Source: Rotaria sp. Silwood1 (lineage: Eukaryota; Rotifera; Eurotatoria; Philodinida; Philodinidae). Taken from it: a DNA stretch of 64,000 nt. The translations under genes and the position numbers were made by a program. Below are positions 37,978 through 50,398 of this stretch, in pieces. The notes beneath the pieces are model-generated. The model saw only the letters and a list, made by a program, of their open reading frames with translations, did not search any database and was not told the DNA's origin. Within the stretch, counting starts at the first letter, position 1, and each line of letters opens with the position of its first letter. The stretch lies in the NCBI GenBank assembly GCA_905250075.1, contig CAJNOP010000011.1, positions 2,683,958 to 2,747,957 of the forward strand. The letters run 5' to 3'.

Positions 37978-39271
37978 TTAACATTGACCATAAGGATATC
38001 GATCATAATCACCTGGACCACGTATGTTTTTTATTCCATCACAGTATAAATATAAATTGTCATAAGGGTTTAATCGACGCATATTTGCCCAAAAGCTAGA
38101 CCAAATCAAAATTTTACATATTAACAAAATTTAAACAGTAAAAAAAAAAAAATCAAACTAACCTAAAAGCACTTTTACTCATAATCAAAGTATGACAATG
38201 TGAAATCATATAAAAATCTAATATTGTTTTTTCAAGTCCATCACATGCTAATTTTTTTCCTGAACGATCAATATGTCGTATAATACCATCAATTGTTAAT
38301 AAACGTGAACGAAATAATTTTCTTGCATATGATTGTACTTCTTCTGAATCTGTAGAAATAAATACTAAGTCATTTGATTTTGATATATTTTTTAAAAATC
38401 CTATTACACTTGTATTCATACGTTCACGTTTAGGAAAAATAACATCATTTGGATTTGATGGATTTTTTCCAATACGTATATGTGCACAATAAAGTGATTT
38501 TGATTGAATTTTTTCTGATATTTCATTCATATGTGATTGTGGATGAGATTTTAATTTAAATAATAATTCATATATTAATGTAAATATTGTATGAATAAAT
38601 AATTTTGAACGATGTAAACCATATTGTAAATGAAGTACACGATAAAAATCATCACGCCATAATAATAATGAATAATAAGCTAAATCTTTAACTTTAAAAT
38701 AAATTATATCAATATTTTCCCACAGTAAAACTTCACCATAATCTCTGTCCGATGCAGTAAGATTACTTACTGTAACATTTGTTCGTTTTGAAAGATTTTT
38801 TACTGTTTGATTCCATTTTATAAAATTTGGCTCTAATAAATGTGTTATTGGACAAGGCCATGTCATATTTATAATAAAAGTACGATTTAATACCAATGAT
38901 AATAAATAAGCACCAACTATTTTTCGTGTTCGATCACCCCAGCCACCACATGGTTGATTACATGTATAAATTAGATATTTTGTTGATATTATAGGTTTAG
39001 CTAAACGAACCAGGTTAACATGACGAGATTCATATTTTTGTAAAAGTGGTTGATGATGAATACGTAATAGAAGTGATTTATCAGATGAACTTGGGACTTT
39101 TTGTTGTTTTTTGTGTAGACGAGATGAGAAAACAATCTTTTTACAAGGTGGAAACCAACAATAATGATGAACAGAAGATGATGAAAAATATAAAATTTGA
39201 CTAATAAAAATTAAAAACCAAACGAGAAAACCGATTAGCATATATATGTAAAGTCGTTGATATCGACCCAT
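37978..39271 (-). CDS. Fucosyltransferase-like type II membrane glycosyltransferase (2 exons, 408 aa)
   Basis: Exons 39271-38163 and 38095-37978 join in frame to a 408-residue protein. A short basic N terminus and a hydrophobic segment at about 7-29 (IYMLIGFLVWFLIFISQILY) indicate a type II Golgi membrane protein. Sequence marks of the GDP-fucose-dependent O-FucT/FUT8-like fold are CGGWGDRTRKIVGAYLLSL followed by LNRTFI, AHIRIGKN (an HxRxG motif for GDP-sugar binding), FISTDSEEVQ, and SKSAFSFWANMRR near the end. Several N-x-S/T sites occur (NRT, NMT, NQT, NLS, NVT, NLT). The likely role is transfer of fucose to a protein or glycan in the secretory pathway; donor and acceptor are inferred. The exact family is uncertain. 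Confidence 0.75.
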
Positions 39272-42200
39272 GGAGAATAGTTATCCAATAACACCATTGA
39301 GAAATATAAATGATCGAATAATAATCAAATAGTTATGATGATGTCCTCAAACGAGAATGAATAAGAGAAAGTCGAATAATAATTTTTAAAAAAAGGTGAT
39401 ATCATATATCAAAGAAATTGAAACCAACATGCTGCTCATTATATTCGATCATGACAACTTTATTTTGTCTTAGACACTGACTAGTCGTCGCTTAACGCTA
39501 TTTTTTTTTAACAATCTCGAAGTTTTTGGTTTTATAATAATCATATTTAAATACAAAGAAGTCTTGTTTTTCAATCAAATTTTAAATTATGTACTATGTA
39601 TTTTTATGCGTAGGTGTTTTTTTTGTCTCGCACAAAATTAATTGTTATTTAAAAGTAAAAAATAATTTAATTCTCAAATTCATATCCTCAGCAGTATATC
39701 AGATGTGTCATCGATCGAATGGTAAAAATATTTACAAACAAATATCTACTATCATACTTCTATCGAATAAAATCTTGTCAACTTACTCTGTTTTTTTTTG
39801 ATTGGTGGTACAAAAAAAACAACTATGTAACTTATTATGATTATATTGAATTATTGAATTGAGGGACTTTTTTTAATCGAGAAACTACAACGAAAATAGA
39901 ATATTGTACACCAATCAAATGAAAAAATAAGATGCAGTCTATGTAAGGATGTATGCTATTCGATTCAAAACGAATATGGAAGAAAGAACAGTATTCAAGC
40001 CACCCTTTACATATATAAATACATAAAATCGACGAACAAGATTGTATATATACCATAGAATAAGAAATGGATGAACTCGTATTTATATTGTGACACAGCA
40101 CATGAGAAAGAGAATGAATGATCGTCAAGAATTCGATTTTTTTTTCCTTCCATTCTGTACTGTTTTATGTTTTTTTCGGTTCGATTACATTGACTGAAGC
40201 GACAATAAACCACACTTTATTTATTACTCTCTATTTTGACATGTTTTCATTATAAAGACAGATCAAATTTTCAGTTAGATCAATTTCTCATCGTGTTCGT
40301 TTTTTGAAATGCTTAAAAAAAATAGAATCGAAATACTTTTTGTACATTTATTATTTTTTATGTATCATATGTTATACATCATATTTATTGTAATCGAAGA
40401 ATAATCATAATTAAATCAATTATTTTTGAAATGTAAAATCTAATATGACAATATTCCATTCTACTCTTAATAATTTAAAATTGATTTCCATGGATATAAG
40501 AATTGGAATCCATATAGTTGCACTGTCTTTGTTTGTCTTACAACCAAATAATTGCGCATTTTTTTTTTGTAAAATCATTGAATTTCTTTCACTTTCACGT
40601 TTTAATCAAACGGCAAATAGTTTAAATAAAGATAACACAACTTCATTTTTTTTATTGATCGCGCTCCAAATTTTACGATGGATATCTTCAAGACTTAAAT
40701 CAAATTTGTTCTCATTTGAATTAATATTGAGATTGTCTATAATACAAAAGAATATCTAAAGAGCTAAGACTAAAATATATTTACATTTGTTGTTTGCTCG
40801 TAAGACACATTATTTTTCTTGCATTATCAATATCAATTAAGAGTCGATAGTTACAGGTCCGGTTCAGTTCGATTTTGAGTCTAAAGATTTACATTTTTCA
40901 TAATTAATCTGTAAAATAGTTGCTCTTCTTTTTCAAGTTTAATATCATTTACATAAATAAATAATGCTCATTGAGATTCGACTCGTTTGGCCTTTGACTG
41001 ACAGGATGAAGATATGCGTATAAGAGCATTCAGGTATAAGCATGCATTAAAAATATTCTCAAAGAAAAAAATATTTTTTTCATGCATCTAGTCTTGATTA
41101 AAGTTTTAGAGAAATTATCTCGAGCTTAACACCTTACAGTTAAAGTTTCAGGTCGCTACATTGAATGTATGAAGAGTTATTTTTAGATTATGAGTCAAAT
41201 TTAGATTTTCGTGTGTCCCAAATTTCTACTTCATTTCAAATAGTAGAAAGTTCGGGTTATTTTTCCAAATGTAGTCAAGGCATGTCGCTACAACTTAAGA
41301 AAGCCTAAATTTTCAATTCTCTGATAAAATGTGGAAAATTCAGGAGGTGTAGGTCTAGAGCAGTTATTTTTTTAATAAAAATTAAAGGGAATGTTAAAAG
41401 TTCGGACTCCATTAAATTGTAGAACTAATTTTTGCTTTCATTTTGACAACCAGCCTAGCTTTCTAGCATTTAAAATGGAGAAGAAGTCCAGGACGAACGG
41501 AAACATTAAAATTCAAAATTTTACTGTGAAAAAAGCACAAAATAAGTTTCAGCACTGAAAAACAAGACTTTTCCTCTATAACCTGATATACAAAGAATTT
41601 TTGAGTAATCTGTCATAGATCAACGATTAGATCGATTCACATAAACACATATAAAGATGTACACGAAAATGTTCTATTATCTTCATATGAACACATTACG
41701 TCTACCGATTATTCTAAATTGATATACATTCTGTAGAAGCAGCACTTTCAAATTATCTAAACTACTTCAAAACATGTTGTAATTCTCATTATTCAGAACG
41801 TGATAAAGAAAAGTTTATTAAAAATTTAAAAAAAATTAAACAATGATTCATAGCCTATTCTACATCAGTGGAATAATAGTGAAAAATCTTTGACTAATTA
41901 CTCTGCCAATATATACATGGTTACGGATCAATGTTTATTACTTTCATATCATTCTATGATTTTTCATGTACGCATGATGTATTCACTTATCAACCTTAGC
42001 AATGCATGATAGTCATGTTTATCATTACCAAAAGTCAACATAGAAGTTTGAAAAATTTTGAACATCAAACTTTTTAGAAAAAACTTCTATTTTCTTTTGT
42101 GTGAAGGTTCAGAAAAACCTATGTTATATCCTTAAATCTCATCATGAAATAGATGAAATTATAGTGCATTCAAGAGTAGACACTTGAGGATATAGGTGTG

Positions 42201-42770
42201 AGTTTCGATGCTCACACACAGTGACACTCACAATCACAATCACACACTCTTCAAAAAGAGTACATGTACATAACAAAGATGATTCATGACTCATATTTTA
42301 TTGTAATTAAATTGTGTTTGATTCTTTTGAACATTATTATTATAATAGAAAATGTTCTCAATTCTTTAAATGTATAGGAAAGATTTAAAACATGAAAACA
42401 AAAATTTTAATTTAGAATAGATTATGAAGATAAATTGAAATTTCAAAATCATTCATTGATCTGTAATTGTTTTTGAGTTTTTGTTCGCATTCTCTTCGAT
42501 AGTTCGTATTAAAAAAAGCATTTTGTTTGGTATATCTACTCAATGAATGATGAAAAAGATAAAAGGAACATTCTAAAGTACTCTGATCTACTCATCATGA
42601 TTCAATAGTTGATGATTTGTTGTTTTTTCTTCTTTTTTTTCAATGAAATATTCTTATGTTAATTGTACCCATAATCAATGTCATCAATATATTGGTTTCG
42701 TTTTACTAATGGTAAAATCAAAAACTTGCAAAACATTGTTATTTTCTCTTTTATTTTCATTATATAAAAA
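39272..42770. other. Intergenic, no supported gene
   Basis: Open frames at 39589-39801, 39841-40213 and 40445-40759 are short, low-complexity or hydrophobic, and resemble no family. A CA-rich tract lies near 42208-42250 (repeated CACAATCACAATCACACACTC-like units). The stretch 41000-41640 is less AT-rich than its surroundings and may be old repeat DNA. Confidence 0.45.
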
Positions 42771-42779
42771 TTTTATCTC

Positions 42780-44030
42780 ATTTTGTGGTCGACTTCCATA
42801 GAAGTCAGGTGATTTATTTTCGTCACAAAAATATTAATGTAAATCGTCAATTAATTTGACTCATTGATCAATTTGGTTCTAATGTTAGATCATTTGATCA
42901 TGATGAAGTCATTCGTTCAGGCATTAATATTGATTTATATACATAATATATTCGAAGTATTCAAAATAAATATTATTTCAAAGAATTAATCGATTATGAT
43001 CCGAATAATTCAGAATGACACGTTATTAAACTTAAATTGTAAGTTATCAATGGGTTTTCAATTCAATGCTTTCAATAAATGTCCATTTTCAAGTGAAACA
43101 ATTTCTTCGTTAATATTTTCCCCTCAACGACTATCTGAAATGCTTGAATTGACAAAAAAAATATGACTAATCTATCAAGGTATCATCATTTTCTTTCTTC
43201 TTCTATGGATAATAAAGATATTTTTCCACTATTAATCATAGATTATCATATCTTTGCTAATCATATTGATTACAATAATACTTTTTGTTTACACACCCAT
43301 TGCTCGTAACTATTGTTTCAAAAGAAACATGAAGACACTACATTAGTCTTCATCAAGAATAAACACGTCAAACCATCCTATCGGTATAGAAAGATAATTT
43401 TATTGTTGTTTTCTTTTAAGAAAAAGAACCTATCTGATAATGGTATAATTGTTTGTATTTCTACGTAAAGTCGAAAACAACAAAATTGAATGAGATGAAG
43501 AAATATACTAAAAACACGTTATTCTAGAGTTTCATCACTATCTAATAATACAATTTTTTCAAAGAATAAACTCATTAATGACGACATACGAAATCCTAAT
43601 ATATATCACGATTGTCATCTTCATATAAAGACTCATTTTACTAAGAATCTTTCCTTTTTTTCCTATAGAAAAGCATATGTACAACATTACATACAAATAG
43701 TGCGGAAATCAATTACAAATACAATTAATAGTGAAGATTGTAAGAGAACTTTTTTTTCACATGAGCCTCGAAAAAAATCTATCAACACTTTTTTTTAGTA
43801 ATCGATAATACTCCTGATTATTTAAGTTTTCTTGAATCATTTAATGAACCCAATATTGATCATATGTTAAGTATGTCCAATAATTGACTGTATACTAAAA
43901 ATGTACTGTTTGTAATATATTTTAATTTTTATAGGTAATTTCAAAACAAATGCATCAAAATCGAAAAGAAGAGCATAGTTAATCAAAAACTTAGTTTTGA
44001 TTCTGGCTTAGCAGCTGGATTGTAATATTT
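42780..44030 (+). pseudogene. Unidentified decayed gene with broken exons
   Basis: Several stretches read like coding exons of this genome but are interrupted. At about 42809-43020 one frame gives VNRQLI-stop-LIDQFGSNVRSF, then DHDEVIRSGINIDLYT-stop, then ELIDYDPNNSE-stop. A GTAAGT donor follows at 43039. Further pieces are SLIFSPQRLSEMLELTKKI near 43115-43165, a possible membrane helix (SLLIILITIILFVYTPIAR) near 43250-43310, and DNTPDYLSFLESFNEPNIDHM near 43805-43866 behind an acceptor. The first piece vaguely recalls the start of initiation factor IF-3, but this is too weak to name. The stops make a working gene unlikely. It could also be a live gene whose exons I failed to join. Confidence 0.35.
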
Positions 44031-47000
44031 TATCCTAACGTTGTTTTCAATATCAGATCGTTTTAATTTATCAGAGAAAGATAATGATATGTACAATTTT
44101 TAATTTTAAATAAAATAGTTTGTTTTAAAGTGTTCAACAATTGTAACACTATTTCTTGGTCAGTACAATTTAAATAAACGTTTGTACAGTAGTTATTTAT
44201 TGCTAATCAATAATAAATATATTAAAATAAAAAAAAACAAAATTCAGTTAACTATTTAATCTTTCTCAGAAAAAAATCAAGTGATATGAGCGAATATTTA
44301 GAATAGAACTGTATAACGAATGTAATCAATCAGATACAAAAAAAAATAGGTTCATCATAACGAGAAACAAGAGAGTTGAAAGTATTTGTAGATGATCTGT
44401 ATGTTGAGGATCAACAGCGAAAAAAAAGGAAATATGCTTTATCATATGTAGATTAATGAGAATGGTCAAATGAAGAATAAACAGAAAATCACATAGAGAA
44501 ATAATTTTTCTGATATTATCTGACTGACAAAAGTACAAAAAAAAAGAGATGATAACATGTTTTATTCAAACACCAATATCAACATCTGTTTGAAAGTAAT
44601 ACATATCATGTACATGATAATGAAATAATAAATTGAATAAGAAAATAGAAATTAGCAGAAGTTCCTGGAGAAATCAATCAAATATATAAGTACGTTTGGT
44701 TACACAGGTGTTTACAAAAAAACTTATACAAGACAACTTTTCTCTTTTTACTACTTTCTTTTCATGCAGAATAATTAAAATCTTTCCTTTGTAGATGATA
44801 AATTTTCGATGACTGTAGATTAAGAAACGACATTATCAATAATTATTTATGTTTCTTTTAGATATGAGATCTTTAATTCTTTAATGCCTTTCTTATTTTA
44901 AAGATCATTTTATATTAAGTTTGCATTATTTGATGAGAAGCCTAAGTTCAGTTCTAATTGTTCATCATATAATGATGGTTTCTCTGAGGACTATCTAATA
45001 TAATATTAACAAATTGAAACTATCACATTCTATAGAACAGAAAGATGAAAATGATCGAGGATAATCTCTTAGGAGTACAAGACAAAATAAACTATTTCGC
45101 TTTTACTCGAAACGCAAGATAGATTTGCATTTACTACCTCCTTACTGATAAACAGTCTGTCCGTCCTGCATTCTCAAAGCAATCATTTCTTGAACTTTGA
45201 CAAGATTAAGAATCTCATCCTCGAACTCTATCTTAATTTAACATGCCCAGTGAACGAGAACAACATACTTTTACATATGTTTAGCAGGTGCACGAAACCT
45301 GTCGATATTGTTGGTTCATTGTATCAAATTCGACCTTCCAAACATGTTTTTCCGCACATGTTCCATCTAATGACAATTTCGATTACAATGCCTATCAGTT
45401 CATCTCTATATAAGCATGCTTTCTCTTGACTCAAACTGATCAAGACATTTGCTTCAAACAAGATGGGAGATAGTCGATCGTAACATACGAATAGTTGGAT
45501 TTTGTTGCAATAATATAAGATCTCTTTATTGTGAAACACGATCCACAAGCAGTTCATAATTCTTGTTTCAAAATAAAATCAAGAATGGTCCAAAAGATTT
45601 GGATTCCTCTCTGTTGATTGGCGTTGTTTATATAAAATACATACATTGATAGCTGACTGAAATGCACAGTTTTGTAGAGAAAGTTTAAAAGCTATCATCT
45701 TGCGAAAGTATATAGTTCGAATTATATCGAGGTAATACACGGTTAGTTTCTTTATTAAATATGTCTAAGTATTTCACTTCTTACATTTTCTGGCAAAAGT
45801 AAAATTATTCTTACAATATCTTAGTGATTAAAGTTGAGTAAAATAGTTAATTCTAGACATTTTTACATAACTCAATAGATTTCGACAAGTTCTACAATTT
45901 TGATCCTGTTTTCAATATAAAACATGAAGAAAACCAGGCACATTAATAAAACGCTTTCATATGTTGCAGAAGAGAGTATGCTTAATGTTCCATGATATTA
46001 ATTGAGCGAATGATAAATGATGTTTCGAGATGTAGTATGACATACTAAAGCCGAAAATAACCTTTCCGAGTCATATGAACAGATGAAACGGTAGATCAAC
46101 TAAAGTTATTAATAATTGAGTTTATTCTCTCTAATGCTGGATATATGAAATTTTTATTCATCTTTTTCGTTTCCTTTAAATTTGGTGTCGCTAGAAGACA
46201 ATATTTCCCTTCAAATGTTACAAGAATATTTTGTGCTTGTAGAAAATGTAAGATGTAAAATGTTTAGTCATGGTCAACAAAGTAATTATAACTTTTCATG
46301 ATATCGATAGAATTCGAATGATTTTCTTTTTAAATTATTGCTTCAATCTTTCTCTATAAATCTGTATAGTTCAGTCTACTATTTATGTATGTATTCCTTT
46401 AGATAACGTTAATTTACTGTAAGAATCGAAACTTTTGAGTCACTGTTTAATATCAGCATTCTACATTCAAATCAATTCTGCAATAAATTACTCTTCTGTC
46501 AAGAAAATGTATTTTTATGATCAAAAAACTGATTAGTATTCAAATAAAACAGTGCACATCATTAACTTGACATTATTTTATTCAACAATTTATCATATTT
46601 GATCTTAAATTAAATATATTCTGCTCCGCAACTTTAACTACGCACAAATTATATATTAAATGAAATAAATTAATCAGATTGAATATCTAAAGACATATTA
46701 ATAGTATAAAATTTAACAAGAATTATTAATTCACTTGCTCAGACAAATATGATTATTAAGATAAAAATTCTTTCATATCTATCTAATTTTTCATTCCATA
46801 AAATTCCATACAATTTAACGTACAAACAAAAATGTTTTATCAAGCCTACACAAATAGGGGCACATATATCTGCCCATCTGTGAAAATAAAAGAATATAAT
46901 GGTATATATTATTTGTTTCTGTAATCGTTTTTCTTTTAATTATTGTTCTGATGCGTATGGCGCTGCTTGAATGAATAGATTTTATTGCTATTGAAAAAAA

Positions 47001-47376
47001 ATATGATTAACCTTGAAAAGCATCGAGTTGATAAAGTGCATCTTTAGATTTTCTCAAAATATTACAGATCAGAATACTAAAAAATATTCTCATAATTATT
47101 GAAAATTTTAATCGCTCTATGATATGATTCAAATATTTTTTTTATTAAGTAAATATTCTTATGACCAAAATATGCACTCATATATTCGAATTTCTTACAT
47201 TTCAAGATGAATTAAATATAACAAATCCCAATATTTTTTTTATTCATTCCATTGTCCCTGATAAATCTCATAATAAAATACATAAAAACAAAAATAATCC
47301 ATTAAGAACCATAAAAATAAACAAATAATAAGAATCAACCTTTTTTTTTTTCATAATATTGGTACATACAACCAGT
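44031..47376. other. Intergenic, no supported gene
   Basis: About 3.3 kb of AT-rich DNA. Overlapping short open frames at 44326-44538, 45190-45429 and 45324-45557 look like chance. No repeat, RNA gene or element was delimited. Confidence 0.5.
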
Positions 47377-49969
47377 TTATGCAAGCAGTAAAAAGACACA
47401 TGTAAGCAGAGCAGTACCCAAAAGATCTCCAGTAGATGTTAAATACGGTATGCATACATTATCTGGATCTCTACGATGTCTCCAAACAAACGATACTATC
47501 CATTGAGCAATATAAAGAAGAACAGCTACCTATGAAATATTTGAAATAGTATTTTATTAATGAAGAAAATTTCCTACTTGAATAAGTGCTGCAATCAGAT
47601 AGAGAGAAATAAAAAGAAATGAAATTTGTATATGATTAGCAGCTAATTGCCAAATAATAAATAGGAATGTTAAATGACCCGGTATAGCCATGAATAATAA
47701 AAGACGTACTATGCATGAAGCATTAGCTAAAAAAATTTGGTATATATCTAGCTGATTTCATACTATATAGCACTGTATTCATACCTCTAGAACAAAACAA
47801 TTTATATGGATTCGGACAATCTGTCGAAGCAGTATGTTGTTCATCATTTTGAAATTCTCCCGGTTTGCCTTGTTGATGAAGAGCAGTAGATAGTCGACTT
47901 GCTTGTACAGTTACTAGATTACCACATACACCTAACATACAATTAAATAAATAATTTTATTGATAAAAAAGATTCTTTTTTTTTTGGTTACCGTTCATCA
48001 CAGGTTGAAAAGCAATGATACCATGAAGTGTTTGAACAGCAAAAGCAAGAATTAAACCACCCGTACTAAATCAACATTAATGAAACAATTATAATATAAT
48101 CGTGAATATCTACCTTGATATAAACATTGCAGCTATTATCGGTGACCTAAAAAAAATGATTTTTCTAATAAAATTTTTTTCCTAAATTTTTTTTTTTTAC
48201 ATACCATCCATGGATAAGTACGTCTTTAACATGTTCATTTCGAGCACAAATCATTGTCCAAATTGGTATTAGAGTTAAAAAAAACACTATTATGATCATT
48301 AGTAACAATGAACGAAAATCTTGACATATCCAATTAGAAAAAAAAATATATATATAAATATGTTATATGAAAAATTTTACATACTAGTGATTTGAAATAA
48401 AAATTGACTAACACCAGCTAGAACAACAACAGTTGTAAGATCACCAAGTGATGCAGCCACTGGTGTAGCAATATTATCTGGATTTATTTTACATTTATGA
48501 GATAAGACGATAACTATTATCATAACTACACCTAAAAATAAAAATCAATAAATTTTTGTATAAATTTTTAATATAAACTACATCTATTTCTACATACCTA
48601 ATACTGTTGAAGCAATTGTTGCTGTTGAAACACTACTACTGCATAAAATAAGAGCATATCGAATATTAAAATGACCTTGTGATAACCAACTTATAAGAAT
48701 TGATACAAGCGCAGCAAGAAAACCAATAACAATAGCTTGTAATTGTATTAAAATAACATTACCAATAAATAAATCTTTAAATTTACATATTTTATCTATA
48801 TTTCCAATATTTGCCTATATTTATAAAATGCAAAAAAGAAAAAAGAAACAAATAATAAAACTTCAAAGCATACCTGTGTAGATAGACGAGAAGCTAATGT
48901 CATTTCTAAATTACCTTTTAAATCAAGTAAAGCTGGAACAAGTATATAAATTTCTGTTATTTCTTGAAATACTTTTAATTCCTAAAAATATTAAAATTAA
49001 AGTATAATCTAATGGATCTATTTTGTTCAACATATAGAATTTTTCTATCATTTTAAACTGAATAAATTCTACTTTGTCAATTGTCATCATTGAAATTCCA
49101 TACAACATAAAGAAGTGTGTTTTTATGTCATATCAAGTGAAAAGAACATGATGTTATTCTCTCTGACATTCTTTACGCTCTTTGAATTAGTATAATACAA
49201 GTATTGTTTCGTTCTTCTTTTATTAAAATTAACTAATAAATCTACAGGAAGTTGAAGATTTCTTCAAAAGAATGTATTTCTTTAAGTGACAAAAATTCTC
49301 ATGTATTGAAGATTGCTACAGTCATCATCTCTATTTTTTAGGTAATCTATCGAACTTATTTTTATCTTTTCATATAGGAACGTTTGTTCTGATATATAAA
49401 TGGATACCTTCGTACGTTCAAGTAGAAGTCCTGCAGCAACCATACCAAATCCAGAAATCATAAACGGAAGAACAAGTTGTCTTGCTACAATATACCATTT
49501 TTCTTGATTATTATTATTATATACATTCAGTATAGGTTTTGTTTCATCATTTACAATTGATTTTTCTATGTAAAATAAAAGATTTATTCGATATGGATTA
49601 TATTCAATTTTCATCGACATTTACTTTTCTTTTCTTTATCTCAAAACTTATAATAAAAAGAACCGACAATATCCGGACAAATATTCAAATTTTCACTATC
49701 ACCATAAGCCGCCAACTTTGATATTTCTATATATGTTTAAAAAAAAATAATATACATATATACAAAAGCAAATCCAAAAATAATAATATTTCTATTCATA
49801 TGTATGCTTTCACCTCTAGTCTAATATTAACTGTGTGGCCTTTGAAGAAAAATAACGGATGGTGCTGTTTTTCATTTTCTATCATCATATAAATTAGAAA
49901 CTTGTTTGCCTATTAATGAAACGCAAAAATACCTTTTTCTTTTGCAGCTGTCGTTTGTTCATGCATCAT
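47377..49969 (-). CDS. SLC41/MgtE-type divalent cation (magnesium) transporter, 13 exons, 484 aa
   Basis: Membrane transporter of the SLC41 family, linked to Mg2+ transport across the plasma or organelle membrane. Exons in order: 49969-49933, 49878-49814, 49715-49664, 49565-49408, 48981-48874, 48814-48598, 48531-48385, 48319-48205, 48146-48114, 48065-47992, 47931-47785, 47726-47578, 47529-47377, all in frame. It has two MgtE-like halves. The first has [20 protein letters not shown] (about 120-139) and [18 protein letters not shown] (229 on). The second has [20 protein letters not shown] (332 on) and [18 protein letters not shown]. Both halves keep the Asp and Asn residues of the ion path. The second half has Cys where the family usually has Gly (GxGGN). 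Exon 3 and the first methionine are less certain than the core. Size is close to vertebrate SLC41A (about 510 aa). Confidence 0.9.
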
Positions 49970-50398
49970 TAAAAATCAATCAATTAAACTTAAGAAAAGA
50001 ATAGTTTTGCTTGAATTTAAAATGGGAACTACAAATCGATTAAGCGCCACAGTCAATAGTATACAATCTATTTGAAATTCTAAACCAATGTCAAATAAAG
50101 CTATACAGAAAACATTTTTTAAACAATATTCAATTTCAAAAAATATTAAAAAATTGCCTCTTTTATTTAATTTCTGTTCGATTGGTTCGTATCTATGAAC
50201 CAATAGAAGATGTTAGTAAGTGTCACAACTAGAAGAAAAAAAAAAGTCTAATGATGATATGTTTACTCAGATATCAGTCGGGCGTGTTTTACTCTCGTTC
50301 GATCAATATTTACTTCTGTTCTTACTTCGACATTCTATGTATATTTTAGATATATTTTATTGTACTAGTGAAAATTGTAGCCATTTGAAATCTTTAAT
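49970..50398. promoter_or_regulatory. Divergent intergenic region between SLC41 and myosin VI
   Basis: Only 429 bp separate the start codons of two genes transcribed away from each other, so both promoters, or one bidirectional promoter, must lie here or in upstream non-coding exons. No clear TATA box stands out. Open frames at 49976-50203 (-) and 50220-50471 (+) overlap this stretch, but neither resembles a protein family. Confidence 0.45.

Noticed and set aside
40445..40759. 104-codon plus-strand open frame
   Set aside because: Low-complexity hydrophobic translation with no recognisable domain or splice context.
49976..50203. 75-codon minus-strand frame taken as an SLC41 first exon
   Set aside because: The true N-terminal exons at 49969-49933 and 49878-49814 join in frame; this frame does not.
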